A DNA stretch of 10,949 nucleotides from positions 1 through 10,949 of the forward strand of contig QHUF01000056.1 of the NCBI GenBank assembly GCA_003221075.1, in the 5' to 3' direction. Below are positions 1 through 5,627 of the stretch, piece after piece. Origin of the DNA: Gemmatimonadota bacterium (GTDB lineage: Bacteria > Gemmatimonadota > Gemmatimonadetes > Gemmatimonadales > GWC2-71-9). Position 1 is the first letter of the stretch; each line of letters starts with the position of its first letter. The position numbers were made by a program, and so were the translations under genes. A model generated the notes under the pieces. That model searched no databases. It was not told where the DNA came from and was given only the letters and a program-made list of their open reading frames with translations.

Positions 1-2
1 AC

Positions 3-416
3 TGGGACGTGATGCGCTCGGACGACGGCGGCGACTCGTGGCGGGAGGTGAGCGGCAACCTGCCCACCGACTTCGGGTTTGTGATCGACGTGCACGCCCA
101 CGAGCCGGAGACCGTGTACGTCGTGCCCATCAAGAGCGACGGCGAGCACTACCCGCCGGAGGGCAAGCTGCGCGTGTACCGCAGCCGCAAGGGGGGCAAC
201 GAGTGGGAGGCGCTCACCAAGGGGCTGCCGCAGCGCGACTGCTACGTGAACGTGCTACGCGACGCGATGTGCGTCGACACGCTCGACCCGTGCGGGGTGT
301 ACTTCGGCACCACCGGCGGCCAGGTGTACGTGTCCGCCGACGGCGGCGACAGCTGGACGCCGATCGTCCGCGATCTGCCGGCCGTGCTGTCGGTCGAGGT
401 GCAGGCGTTGCCATGA
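3..416 (+). CDS. BNR/Asp-box beta-propeller (sialidase-like) protein, 3' end
   Basis: This is the C-terminal 137 residues of a protein whose gene begins before the window; the frame is open to the left edge and ends at TGA 414-416. Asp-box motifs are visible: SDDGGDSW near the left edge, SADGGDSW near the C-terminus, and a degenerate SRKGGNEW between them. Asp-boxes sit on the hairpin turns of beta-propeller blades in BNR, sialidase-like and photosystem-assembly (Ycf48)-like proteins. This part holds roughly two blades. Catalytic residues of true sialidases would lie upstream, so enzyme activity cannot be judged; many such proteins are non-enzymatic. A GTG and an ATG at 9 and 12 are internal, because the Trp-Asp before them belongs to the first Asp-box strand. 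The stop overlaps the start of the MoaD-like gene (ATGA), suggesting translational coupling. Confidence 0.85.
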   Translation, partial: WDVMRSDDGGDSWREVSGNLPTDFGFVIDVHAHEPETVYVVPIKSDGEHYPPEGKLRVYRSRKGGNEWEALTKGLPQRDCYVNVLRDAMCVDTLDPCGVYFGTTGGQVYVSADGGDSWTPIVRDLPAVLSVEVQALP

Positions 417-715
417 TTCGCGTGGTGCTGCCGCCGCACCTGCGAACGCTGGCGCGGGTCCGCGACGAGGTGACGCTGGAGGTCCCCGGGCGAGGTCCGC
501 TCACGCGGGCGGCAGTGCTCGACGCGCTCGAGACTCGCTATCCGATGTTGCGTGGCACGATCCGCGACCACGTCACCGCAGAGCGCCGGCCGTTCCTGCG
601 GTTTTTCGCGTGCGCGCGGGATCTGACGCACGAGCCGCCGGACGCGCCGTTGCCCGACGCGGTGGCGTCGGGCGCGGAGCCGTTTCTGGTGATCGGCGCG
701 ATCGCAGGGGGGTAG
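413..715 (+). CDS. MoaD/ThiS-family ubiquitin-like beta-grasp protein
   Basis: A 100-residue protein starting at ATG 413, inside the stop of the propeller gene. It has the MoaD/ThiS layout: an N-terminal strand (IRVVLPPHLRTLA), a second strand (VTLEVPG), a helix with LDALETRYPMLRG at about 41-53, a strand with RPFLRFFACARDLTH at about 63-77, then EPFLVIGAIAGG running to the C-terminus. The terminal Gly-Gly is the adenylation/thiocarboxylation site of sulfur carriers and the conjugation site of archaeal ubiquitin-like modifiers of this fold. MoaD itself is usually about 80 residues, so this is slightly long. No moa, thi or E1-like gene is visible nearby, so a role in molybdopterin or thiamine synthesis is not supported by context. 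A possible Shine-Dalgarno is AGG at 403-405. It could be a sulfur carrier or a protein modifier. The fold call is strong; the function is unknown. Confidence 0.85.
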   Translation: MIRVVLPPHLRTLARVRDEVTLEVPGRGPLTRAAVLDALETRYPMLRGTIRDHVTAERRPFLRFFACARDLTHEPPDAPLPDAVASGAEPFLVIGAIAGG

Positions 716-735
716 CCGCACCCCCTGAACCGACG

Positions 736-782
736 GTCGTCCTTCGTCTCCCCTCTCCCGAAGAGCTTGCCCCGAGCGCAGC
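736..782. repeat. Dispersed repeat, copy 1 (right arm lost)
   Basis: 47 bases that match 3075-3121 with one difference (T for C within AGCTTGCC/AGCCTGCC). The left arm, rich in C and T, is present, but the G-rich right arm that follows copy 2 is missing here: after 782 the sequence diverges. An internal 5-bp stem (742-746 with 759-763) is kept. It lies in the 163-base spacer between the MoaD-like gene and the RCC1 lipoprotein gene. Confidence 0.85.
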
Positions 783-839
783 AGGCGGTCAGCGCCATCC
801 AAGCTGCACCGCCGAATTCGTAGACTCGAGGCAACACGC

Positions 840-878
840 TTGCGTCCCACGAGGTGGGGGTGACCTTTATAGGCGAAC
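840..878 (+). promoter_or_regulatory. Possible promoter, perhaps giving a leaderless RCC1-lipoprotein transcript
   Basis: TTGCGT at 840-845 resembles a -35 box, and TTATAG (867-872) resembles a -10, but the spacer (21) is longer than ideal. The -10-like box ends six bases before the ATG at 879, so transcription could start at or next to the start codon. A small hairpin (846-850 with 854-858, 3-base loop) lies between the boxes. The only Shine-Dalgarno candidate is a weak AGG at 871-873. Pattern-based guess. Confidence 0.3.
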
Positions 879-2360
879 ATGGGACGGTACTCGATCGAGA
901 GCACGGTCTGGACCCTCGCCGTGATGACGCTGGCCGCTGGCTGCGGCGGCAAGGAGCCGTCGGGGCCACCACCGGCGCCCACACAGCTCGCGTTCACGGT
1001 CCAGCCAGGCCAGACGCTACGTGATTCGGCCATTGCGCCGGCGGTGCAAGTCGAGGTGCGGGACGCCTCCGGTACGCGCATCGCCGGCGCGACGAACACG
1101 GTGACGCTCACCTTGGGAGCGAACCCGGCCGGCGCCACGCTTGCGGGAACGACGACCGTCGCGGCCGTGGATGGAGTGGCCACGTTTGGGGACCTGCGTC
1201 TCACCGAACGGGGGCGTGGCTATACGCTCGTCGCCACCTCGGGATCGCTGACGCCTGCCACCGGCTCGGGATTCAACATTGTGCTGCCACTGCCCCTGTA
1301 TGTGGTTCAGCCGGGAACCAACCACACCTGTGCGGTCGTCGGTTATGGGGTCTATTGCTGGGGACACAACGCGAACGGCGAGCTGGGAGACGGCACGCTG
1401 ACATCCAACGCGCTCCCCGTTCGCGTACCGTTTGACCCACCCCACGCGAGCTTCGCTCGCCTTGCCCTGGGCGAGAGCCATACCTGCGCGACGACTTCCG
1501 TGGCCGACCTGTACTGCTGGGGATCCGATTCTTCCGGGCAGCTCGGGATCAAGAGCCAGAACGATCGGCGTGTTTCGCCGACCCTCGTCACTGGCGGCAT
1601 TGGGTTTTTCTGGGTGGCCGCGGGCCGCGCCCACACGTGCGCCGTCGGAGTCCCCGTCTCGGACTCCACCTACGTCTATTGCTGGGGGGCGAACGATCAC
1701 GGCCAAGTCGGCGACAGCACAAACGTGCAGCGGACTGCGCCGGTAGCGGTTGCCGGAGGAATCTCCTTCGCGGTCGTGACGGCAGGGACGAACCATACCT
1801 GCGCGATCGCGACCGCTACGGGCAGGACGTATTGCTGGGGTGACAACACGTTCGGACAGGTGGGTGATAGCTCGACGACTGCGCGGAATAGTCCCATGCC
1901 GGTCGCGGGAGCGCACACGTTCATCGAGATCAGCGCCGGCGGCAATCACACGTGCGGCGTGACGGGCGCTCTCGAGGTGTATTGCTGGGGCGAGAACGCG
2001 GACGGCCAGCTCGGCGATGGCACGACGACACAGCGCACGGCCCCCGTCTTGGTCACGGGCGGCGTGAGCTTCACGCGGATCTTCGTGGGGGGTCAATTCA
2101 GTTGCGCGGAAGCGAACAACGAGGCGCTGCATTGCTGGGGGAGAAACCTCGAGGGCGAGCTCGGGATCGGGACGTTCAACAGTGTTCTCACGCCGCAGCC
2201 GGCCGGCAGCAACGTTAGTCCGGGCGTCACCGGCGGGGACCGACACGCGTGCGCAACGGCGCTTGGTCAGGTTGCCTACTGCTGGGGTTCGAACACCTTC
2301 GGTCAGCTCGGGGACGGCACGACCACCACCCGGCCCAGTCCGGTCGTGATCGTCTATTGA
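879..2360 (+). CDS. Lipoprotein with Ig-like domain and seven-blade RCC1-type propeller
   Basis: 493 residues. The N-terminus is a short lipoprotein signal with lipobox LAAGC; Cys22 would be lipidated, so the protein is probably envelope-anchored. Residues about 33-135 form a bacterial Ig-like domain, with PTQLAFTVQPGQ followed by VQVEVRDASG, as in invasin/adhesin-type Big domains. Residues about 142-493 hold seven RCC1-like repeats, each with a Cys, then CWG, then N-x-x-G-x-[LV]-G. The CWG positions are 160, 213, 268, 319, 369, 419 and 468, each preceded 9-14 residues earlier by another Cys (151, 203, 254, 309, 359, 409, 458). Seven repeats make a closed seven-bladed propeller, and the paired cysteines suggest one disulfide per blade in the oxidising periplasm or outside. 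Known RCC1 proteins are interaction scaffolds; the partner here is unknown. ATG 879 is the only start that keeps the full signal peptide. Confidence 0.88.
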   Translation: MGRYSIESTVWTLAVMTLAAGCGGKEPSGPPPAPTQLAFTVQPGQTLRDSAIAPAVQVEVRDASGTRIAGATNTVTLTLGANPAGATLAGTTTVAAVDGVATFGDLRLTERGRGYTLVATSGSLTPATGSGFNIVLPLPLYVVQPGTNHTCAVVGYGVYCWGHNANGELGDGTLTSNALPVRVPFDPPHASFARLALGESHTCATTSVADLYCWGSDSSGQLGIKSQNDRRVSPTLVTGGIGFFWVAAGRAHTCAVGVPVSDSTYVYCWGANDHGQVGDSTNVQRTAPVAVAGGISFAVVTAGTNHTCAIATATGRTYCWGDNTFGQVGDSSTTARNSPMPVAGAHTFIEISAGGNHTCGVTGALEVYCWGENADGQLGDGTTTQRTAPVLVTGGVSFTRIFVGGQFSCAEANNEALHCWGRNLEGELGIGTFNSVLTPQPAGSNVSPGVTGGDRHACATALGQVAYCWGSNTFGQLGDGTTTTRPSPVVIVY

Positions 2361-2364
2361 GTTT

Positions 2365-2388
2365 GGGGCGTGGCGGTTTTCGAAGATC
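2365..2388 (+). repeat. Copy of the ABC permease 3' tail (copy A)
   Basis: 24 bases identical to 8058-8081, the end of the ABC-2 permease gene. Similarity continues through a stop in the same frame at 2394-2396, with two differences before the stop. Read in that frame it gives GAWRFSKIKA-stop, against GAWRFSKIEA-stop in the permease. It starts four bases after the RCC1 stop codon and has no start codon, so it is a remnant or a recurring motif and not a gene. Confidence 0.75.
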
Positions 2389-2422
2389 AAGGCTTAGCGG
2401 TGCGGGCGCGAGCACTCTAGTT

Positions 2423-2443
2423 CTCCCGCTACGTCCCCGGGAG
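2423..2443 (+). terminator. Weak hairpin after the RCC1 lipoprotein gene
   Basis: CTCCCG (2423-2428) pairs with CGGGAG (2438-2443) around a 9-base loop, and a run of five T lies ten bases further on (2453-2457). The distance to the T-run makes this a poor intrinsic terminator; it may only be a structured spacer. It is the best candidate in the 144-base gap between the two lipoprotein genes. Confidence 0.25.
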
Positions 2444-2444
2444 G

Positions 2445-2465
2445 CACGGCGGTTTTTGAAGATCG
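2445..2465 (+). repeat. Diverged copy of the permease-tail motif (copy B)
   Basis: 18 of 21 bases match 8062-8082 (core GGCGGTTTT-GAAGATCG). It lies about 80 bases after copy A, just before the second lipoprotein gene. With copy A, it makes the spacer 2361-2504 a two-copy repeat region. Confidence 0.5.
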
Positions 2466-2493
2466 CCCGTGAAATCACTCTGCCTCGAGCCGC

Positions 2494-2500
2494 GGAGGTG
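2494..2500 (+). promoter_or_regulatory. Ribosome binding site that decides the GTG start at 2505
   Basis: GGAGGTG ends four bases before GTG 2505. This strong match supports a GTG start for the second lipoprotein. Confidence 0.75.
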
Positions 2501-2504
2501 ACTC

Positions 2505-3065
2505 GTGTTCACCCGTGCTGCCGGCATCGCCGGCCTTGCCGCGCTGATCGTCGCCTGTGGCGGCCCTGCCACGTCCCCGTTCTTTCTCTGGCGCATGCGG
2601 CCCGGCATGCCGCTCGATAGCGTCGAACGGTTGGTCCTTTTCCACGCCGACCTGCGCCAGAGCGCGGAGGTGTGGGAGCGGTGCGAGCCATTGGGCTCCG
2701 GCGCGCGGCGGTGCGAGCGCGCGCTCGCCGAGCCCTGGGGCCGACTGCAAGTCGTCGTGACTTCCGACGGGAAAGTGCCGTATCTGGCGTTCGCCCCGGC
2801 GACCCCACGGGAGACGAGCGTCGACGATTCTATCCAGGTCATGTCGCGGCAATGGGGCCGGGCAAAGGGGGTGCGGCTGGACCCGCATGATGTCAGCGAG
2901 TCGAATCCTTGGGGGGTCATGGAAATGCGGAACGGCCGGTGGCGGGCGTTCTTGACGTTCGACGGCAAGAGGTGCCAGGACTCGGCCCGTTTCTGCACGT
3001 CGCTCATTCAGCTGGTGGATTGGCGCGCCGGCCGGCAATACGCGGACATGTCCGTGCCGCACTGA
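2505..3065 (+). CDS. Small putative lipoprotein, unknown function
   Basis: 186 residues, GTG start with a strong Shine-Dalgarno. The signal peptide runs MFTRAAGIAGLAALIVAC, with a classical charged start, a hydrophobic core and lipobox LIVAC; Cys18 is the predicted lipid attachment site. The mature part has four more cysteines, in two close pairs (60/70 and 157/164), compatible with two disulfides outside the cytoplasm. The opening of the mature region, FFLWRMRPGMPLDSVERLV, resembles the start of small envelope proteins in which a low-threshold 'G-M-x-x-D/S-V' turn precedes a helix, but I do not recognise a named family. It follows the RCC1 lipoprotein on the same strand with a 144-base gap full of short repeats, so co-transcription is possible but unclear. 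It converges on the retropepsin-like gene. Confidence 0.75.
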   Translation: MFTRAAGIAGLAALIVACGGPATSPFFLWRMRPGMPLDSVERLVLFHADLRQSAEVWERCEPLGSGARRCERALAEPWGRLQVVVTSDGKVPYLAFAPATPRETSVDDSIQVMSRQWGRAKGVRLDPHDVSESNPWGVMEMRNGRWRAFLTFDGKRCQDSARFCTSLIQLVDWRAGRQYADMSVPH

Positions 3066-3074
3066 CCCTGCACC

Positions 3075-3121
3075 GTCGTCCTTCGTCTCCCCTCTCCCGA
3101 AGAGCCTGCCCCGAGCGCAGC
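3075..3121. repeat. Dispersed repeat, copy 2
   Basis: Matches 736-782 at 46 of 47 bases. With copy 1 it forms a direct repeat flanking the two lipoprotein genes. Translated on + in the frame crossing it, it gives the string ACPERSEG, which recurs in spurious predicted proteins from many unrelated bacteria and which I recognise as a hallmark of a dispersed intergenic repeat (from memory, not searched). Confidence 0.85.
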
Positions 3122-3136
3122 GAGGGGGAGAGGGGA
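3088..3136. terminator. Hairpin of the dispersed repeat between convergent genes
   Basis: The 11 bases TCCCCTCTCCC (3088-3098) are perfectly complementary to 3126-3136, enclosing a 27-base loop that can itself form a small stem (CTGC 3106-3109 with GCAG 3117-3120). The right arm ends at the base before the protease stop codon. Position and strength suggest that it ends or protects transcripts arriving from both sides, but there is no T-run on either strand, so factor-independent termination is not certain. Confidence 0.5.
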
Positions 3137-3526
3137 TCAAGGGGTGAGGACGGCGGCCGGCGCGGGACCCGCGTCCACCAATCGTTTGGTCACAGGCTCG
3201 ACGCGGAAGTTGAGCCCTTCGAGGCTGCGCGAGCCGAACAACACGAGATCCGCTGGTTCGCCGAAGACCACTTCATCCCCCGCCCGCTTTCCCGCTACGG
3301 AGATGACCACCGTACCGGTCCAGCGCTCGAGAATGGTCCCGTCTGCCTGACGAAACCGCCACAGGTTGTTCCGCTTGACCCCCAACGCTTCGAGAACTTC
3401 AGCGGGAAACCACGACAACTCCGCGCCGGTGTCCACCAGGACGGACCTGACCGTTCGCCTCTCGCCCGGCCGGGCGGGGTTCTCGATCTCGACGTCCACG
3501 CGGAAGCTTCCCATGTCCTCGGTCAT
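3137..3526 (-). CDS. Retropepsin-like (clan AA) aspartic protease, single domain
   Basis: 129 residues. The catalytic motif VDTGAELSWFP spans residues 31-41, with Asp32 as the predicted catalytic residue. The second hallmark of the fold, two hydrophobic residues then Gly, is LVLFG at 94-98, followed by the SLEGLNFRVE strand. A flap-like segment lies between (about 58-75). One Asp per chain means that it should work as a homodimer, as in retropepsins and other bacterial single-domain members. There is no signal peptide or membrane segment, so it is probably cytoplasmic; the substrate is unknown. The start is ATG 3526, with GAGGAG (3532-3537) five bases upstream. The stop directly abuts the repeat hairpin, so the last few residues (about LTP) may be encoded by repeat sequence, which suggests that the repeat set the present C-terminus. 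Confidence 0.82.
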   Translation of the reverse strand: MTEDMGSFRVDVEIENPARPGERRTVRSVLVDTGAELSWFPAEVLEALGVKRNNLWRFRQADGTILERWTGTVVISVAGKRAGDEVVFGEPADLVLFGSRSLEGLNFRVEPVTKRLVDAGPAPAAVLTP

Positions 3527-3549
3527 AATCGCTCCTCATGGCTTGCCGA

Positions 3550-3579
3550 GTAGTACCTTATTGCTGCAGTGGGTGTCAA
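3550..3579 (-). promoter_or_regulatory. Predicted promoter of the retropepsin-like gene
   Basis: Read on the minus strand, a perfect TTGACA (3579 to 3574) is followed after 18 bases by TACTAC (3555 to 3550). The start site would be about 15-20 bases before ATG 3526, leaving room for the GAGGAG site. The -10 matches the consensus only partly. This 69-base divergent gap must also hold the promoter of the pilin-like gene, for which I see no convincing boxes. Confidence 0.45.
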
Positions 3580-3587
3580 TATACGGC

Positions 3588-3593
3588 GAGGAG
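3588..3593 (+). promoter_or_regulatory. Ribosome binding site favouring the ATG start at 3596
   Basis: GAGGAG ends two bases before ATG 3596. Spacing is short, but the alternative in-frame GTG at 3569 has no purine-rich site in front, and it would add nine residues before a good membrane anchor. Confidence 0.55.
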
Positions 3594-3595
3594 CC

Positions 3596-4414
3596 ATGGC
3601 CCAACTTCGTGTTTCCCTGCCTGTCGTGAGCGTGCTCATCCTCACAGCTGCCGGCGTGCTCGCCTGGCGCGTCCGGGCGGTGCGCCGCTCGCCGACCCAT
3701 TCGCTGGAGCAGCTGGCCAAGGCCGTCCATGCGAAGGACCGGCGTGCCGCGGAGCGGTATATCGACGTGCACCGCGTCGCCGAGTCGGTGGTGGACGACG
3801 CCATCGCGGCCGCGGCATCACAGGGAGCAACGGACACCGCGGGGGTGAAGCCATCGCTCGTCACCACCCTCGAACAGACGCTGTGGGAGGCGCTGACCGA
3901 ATCGCCGGGTGCCGCAGCCGGTGGTCCCTGGGACCCGCGCACCTGGAGCGAGCGCTATCAGGGCATCGAGGACGTGCAGGAGCGCGGTGACCGGGCCCGG
4001 GTGGGCGTGCGTCTGCGGCTCGAGGAGTCGGACGCTGCCGGCGTCGTGCATCTCAGCCTCGAGCGCGTTGATGGATACTGGCGCCTGGTCGCGGTGGAGG
4101 ACCTCGCCCGGCTCGCGCAGCCCGCGGTCGCGCGGACCAACGAGCGGGCGTCCGAAGCCGCCATGAAGTCCGACCTGCGCAATCTCGTGACGGCCGAGGA
4201 GATGTATCGCGCCGACCACGGCACGTACACCACGGCGCTGCAGGCGTTGACGTTCGACGTAAGTACCGGCGGGACGGTCGCAATCACCGCGGCGACGCGC
4301 GACGGCTGGAGCGCCGTGGCTCGGCACGAGGGGACAGCGACCGTCTGTCGCATCGCCATCGGGAATGGGATCCTACGAGGAAGCCCGGAAGCGCAGCCAC
4401 AGTGTTCGCCGTGA
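3596..4414 (+). CDS. Membrane-anchored protein with pilin-like C-terminal domain
   Basis: 272 residues from ATG 3596. Residues about 7-25 form a single membrane helix followed by Arg-rich residues (RVRAVRR), so it is probably an inner-membrane protein; the topology is not certain. Residues about 35-175 form an alpha/beta domain: helices with LEQLAKAVHAKDRRAAERYIDVHRV in two stretches (36-61), then strands ending in VDGYWRLVAVEDLARL. This resembles DUF2939/NTF2-like accessory domains, an uncertain match. Residues about 187-272 look like the globular part of a Gemmatimonadota type IV pilin: AAMKSDLRNLVTAEEMY, then DHGTYT, then GWSAVARHEG and a closing VCRIAIG, with Cys251 and Cys270 as a likely disulfide. 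The canonical pilin leader with Gly/Phe-Glu cleavage is absent at the N-terminus, so it is not an ordinary prepilin. It is convergent with the phosphofructokinase gene, 22 bases apart. Confidence 0.72.
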   Translation: MAQLRVSLPVVSVLILTAAGVLAWRVRAVRRSPTHSLEQLAKAVHAKDRRAAERYIDVHRVAESVVDDAIAAAASQGATDTAGVKPSLVTTLEQTLWEALTESPGAAAGGPWDPRTWSERYQGIEDVQERGDRARVGVRLRLEESDAAGVVHLSLERVDGYWRLVAVEDLARLAQPAVARTNERASEAAMKSDLRNLVTAEEMYRADHGTYTTALQALTFDVSTGGTVAITAATRDGWSAVARHEGTATVCRIAIGNGILRGSPEAQPQCSP

Positions 4415-4446
4415 GCGACCGGCCTCCGCCGAGGCGTCAGTCGCTC
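4413..4446. terminator. Bidirectional hairpin spanning two convergent stop codons
   Basis: An outer 7-bp stem (GAGCGAC 4413-4419 with GTCGCTC 4440-4446) encloses an inner 5-bp stem (GCCTC 4422-4426 with GAGGC 4431-4435) with a 4-base loop and a small internal loop. It covers the stop codons of both the pilin-like gene and the phosphofructokinase gene. No T-run follows on either strand, so it may stall RNA polymerase or protect 3' ends and need not be a classical terminator. Confidence 0.5.
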
Positions 4447-5627
4447 GTCATGATGAATAGCGGCGCGCCGTCGAAGTCGTAGATCGGCCGCAGCCGATCG
4501 GTGTTGTAATACTTCGCGACGTCCACGACCTTTTTCTCCGAGGTCACGCTCGCGAGCGGGACACTGTCGTAAAAGCCGCGGTGGATGCTGACCAGGCGGC
4601 CGTATTGCTTCTGCCTGATGAGATCGAGCGCGAGATTGCCGAACGCCATCGGCACGATGGAATCGAGCGCGTCCGGATCGCCGGAGCGCACGAGATAGCC
4701 GAGCCGCTGGTTCACGACGTCGATACGCCGGCCGTGGTTGTACTTTGCCGACGATTCCTTCAGGGCCGCGCCGATCCGGTCGGCGATCCCGCCTAGCTTG
4801 CGGTGGCCGTACATGTCGGTTTCCTCACCCTCGAAGCTCATCCCGTCGTGCGAGGACAGACGCGCCCCTTCCGACGCGAGCACCACGGAATACCGGCTCG
4901 GGTTCTTGTTGCGATCGAGGGTCAGCAGCTCCGCCAGCCGCTCGACGTCGACCGGGTGCTCGGGGATCACGCAGCGATCGGCGGCCCCCGCCATCGTCGG
5001 CAGCAGCGACGTGAAGCCGGCGTACCGCCCGAACACCTCGATCACCAGGAAGCGCTCGTGCGAGCCCGCCGAGGTGCGGAGCCGGTGTGTCAGCTCGATG
5101 GTGCGCGTCACGCAGGTGCTGAAGCCGATGCAGTAGTCCGTGCCGTAGACGTCGTTGTCCATCGTCTTCGGGATCGCGACGACGTTCACCCCCTCGTCGT
5201 GCAGGCGCTTGGCGTAGCTGAGGGTGTCGTCCCCGCCGATAGGGATCAACACGTCCACGCCGATGTGCTCGAGGTTCTGGAGCACGTCCTTGGTGATGTC
5301 GTTGATCGGCTGGTCGTAGCCCCCCCCGGTCAGGTGCGCCGGCAGCCGCTCGCGCGGCAGATGGCTCGGCCGGACGCGCGACGTGTGGAGGAACGTGCCG
5401 CCGGTGCGACCGGCGCGGTTGACGATCGCCTCGGTGAGCGGCAGCACCTGCTCGCTATTGTCCACTTTCGGCTCGCGCACGTAATCGACCAGCCCGCCCC
5501 ACCCGTGGCGGATGCCGACCACGCTATAGCCGTCGCGCAGCGCACGGATCGTAATCGCCCGGATGGCCGGATTCAGCCCGGGGACGTCCCCGCCGCCGGT
5601 GAGAATCGCGATCGTGCCGGTGCCCAT
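4437..5627 (-). CDS. pfkA: 6-phosphofructokinase, pyrophosphate-type active site
   Basis: 396 residues, catalysing fructose 6-phosphate phosphorylation to fructose 1,6-bisphosphate in glycolysis. Key blocks in order: donor-binding ILTGGGDVPGLNPAIR (8-23), GGDDT (131-135), PKTMDND (153-159) with the catalytic Asp of the T-x-D-N-D motif, EVFGRYAG (197-204), LASEGARL (250-257), LGGIADRI (278-285) and LGYLVRSGDPDALD (309-322). Asp in the fourth position of GGDD and Lys in PKT are the pair that in this family marks pyrophosphate-dependent enzymes; ATP enzymes of the E. coli type have Gly at both. Pyrophosphate use, perhaps reversible, is therefore predicted. The usual MGR is FGR here, an unusual change near the sugar-phosphate site. 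Start ATG 5627 has GGGGAG seven bases upstream. It is divergent from nagB. The family is certain; the donor is inferred. Confidence 0.95.
   Translation of the reverse strand: MGTGTIAILTGGGDVPGLNPAIRAITIRALRDGYSVVGIRHGWGGLVDYVREPKVDNSEQVLPLTEAIVNRAGRTGGTFLHTSRVRPSHLPRERLPAHLTGGGYDQPINDITKDVLQNLEHIGVDVLIPIGGDDTLSYAKRLHDEGVNVVAIPKTMDNDVYGTDYCIGFSTCVTRTIELTHRLRTSAGSHERFLVIEVFGRYAGFTSLLPTMAGAADRCVIPEHPVDVERLAELLTLDRNKNPSRYSVVLASEGARLSSHDGMSFEGEETDMYGHRKLGGIADRIGAALKESSAKYNHGRRIDVVNQRLGYLVRSGDPDALDSIVPMAFGNLALDLIRQKQYGRLVSIHRGFYDSVPLASVTSEKKVVDVAKYYNTDRLRPIYDFDGAPLFIMTSD

Noticed and set aside
413..715. Assignment of the small Gly-Gly protein as molybdopterin synthase subunit MoaD
   Set aside because: The fold matches, but no moa genes are near and the protein is longer than usual, so only the superfamily is supported.
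242..1204. A 320-codon minus-strand frame across the MoaD-like gene and the repeat
   Set aside because: It runs opposite two supported genes and through an intergenic repeat, with no domain signal.
1300..2340. Regular DNA repeats that could suggest a repeat array or CRISPR
   Set aside because: The periodicity is about 150 bases, in frame, and encodes RCC1 blades; there are no identical repeats with unique spacers.
1017..2390. A 457-codon minus-strand frame opposite the RCC1 lipoprotein gene
   Set aside because: It is a shadow of the repeats in the RCC1 gene, low-complexity and Arg-rich; the plus strand has clear domains.
2909..3553. A plus-strand frame of 214 codons with the ACPERSEG string
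   Set aside because: It overlaps the lipoprotein gene in another frame, crosses the repeat and lies opposite the protease. The string comes from the repeat, not a protein.
3569..3595. GTG start at 3569 for the pilin-like gene
   Set aside because: No ribosome site is in front of it. ATG 3596 has GAGGAG and begins directly before the membrane helix.
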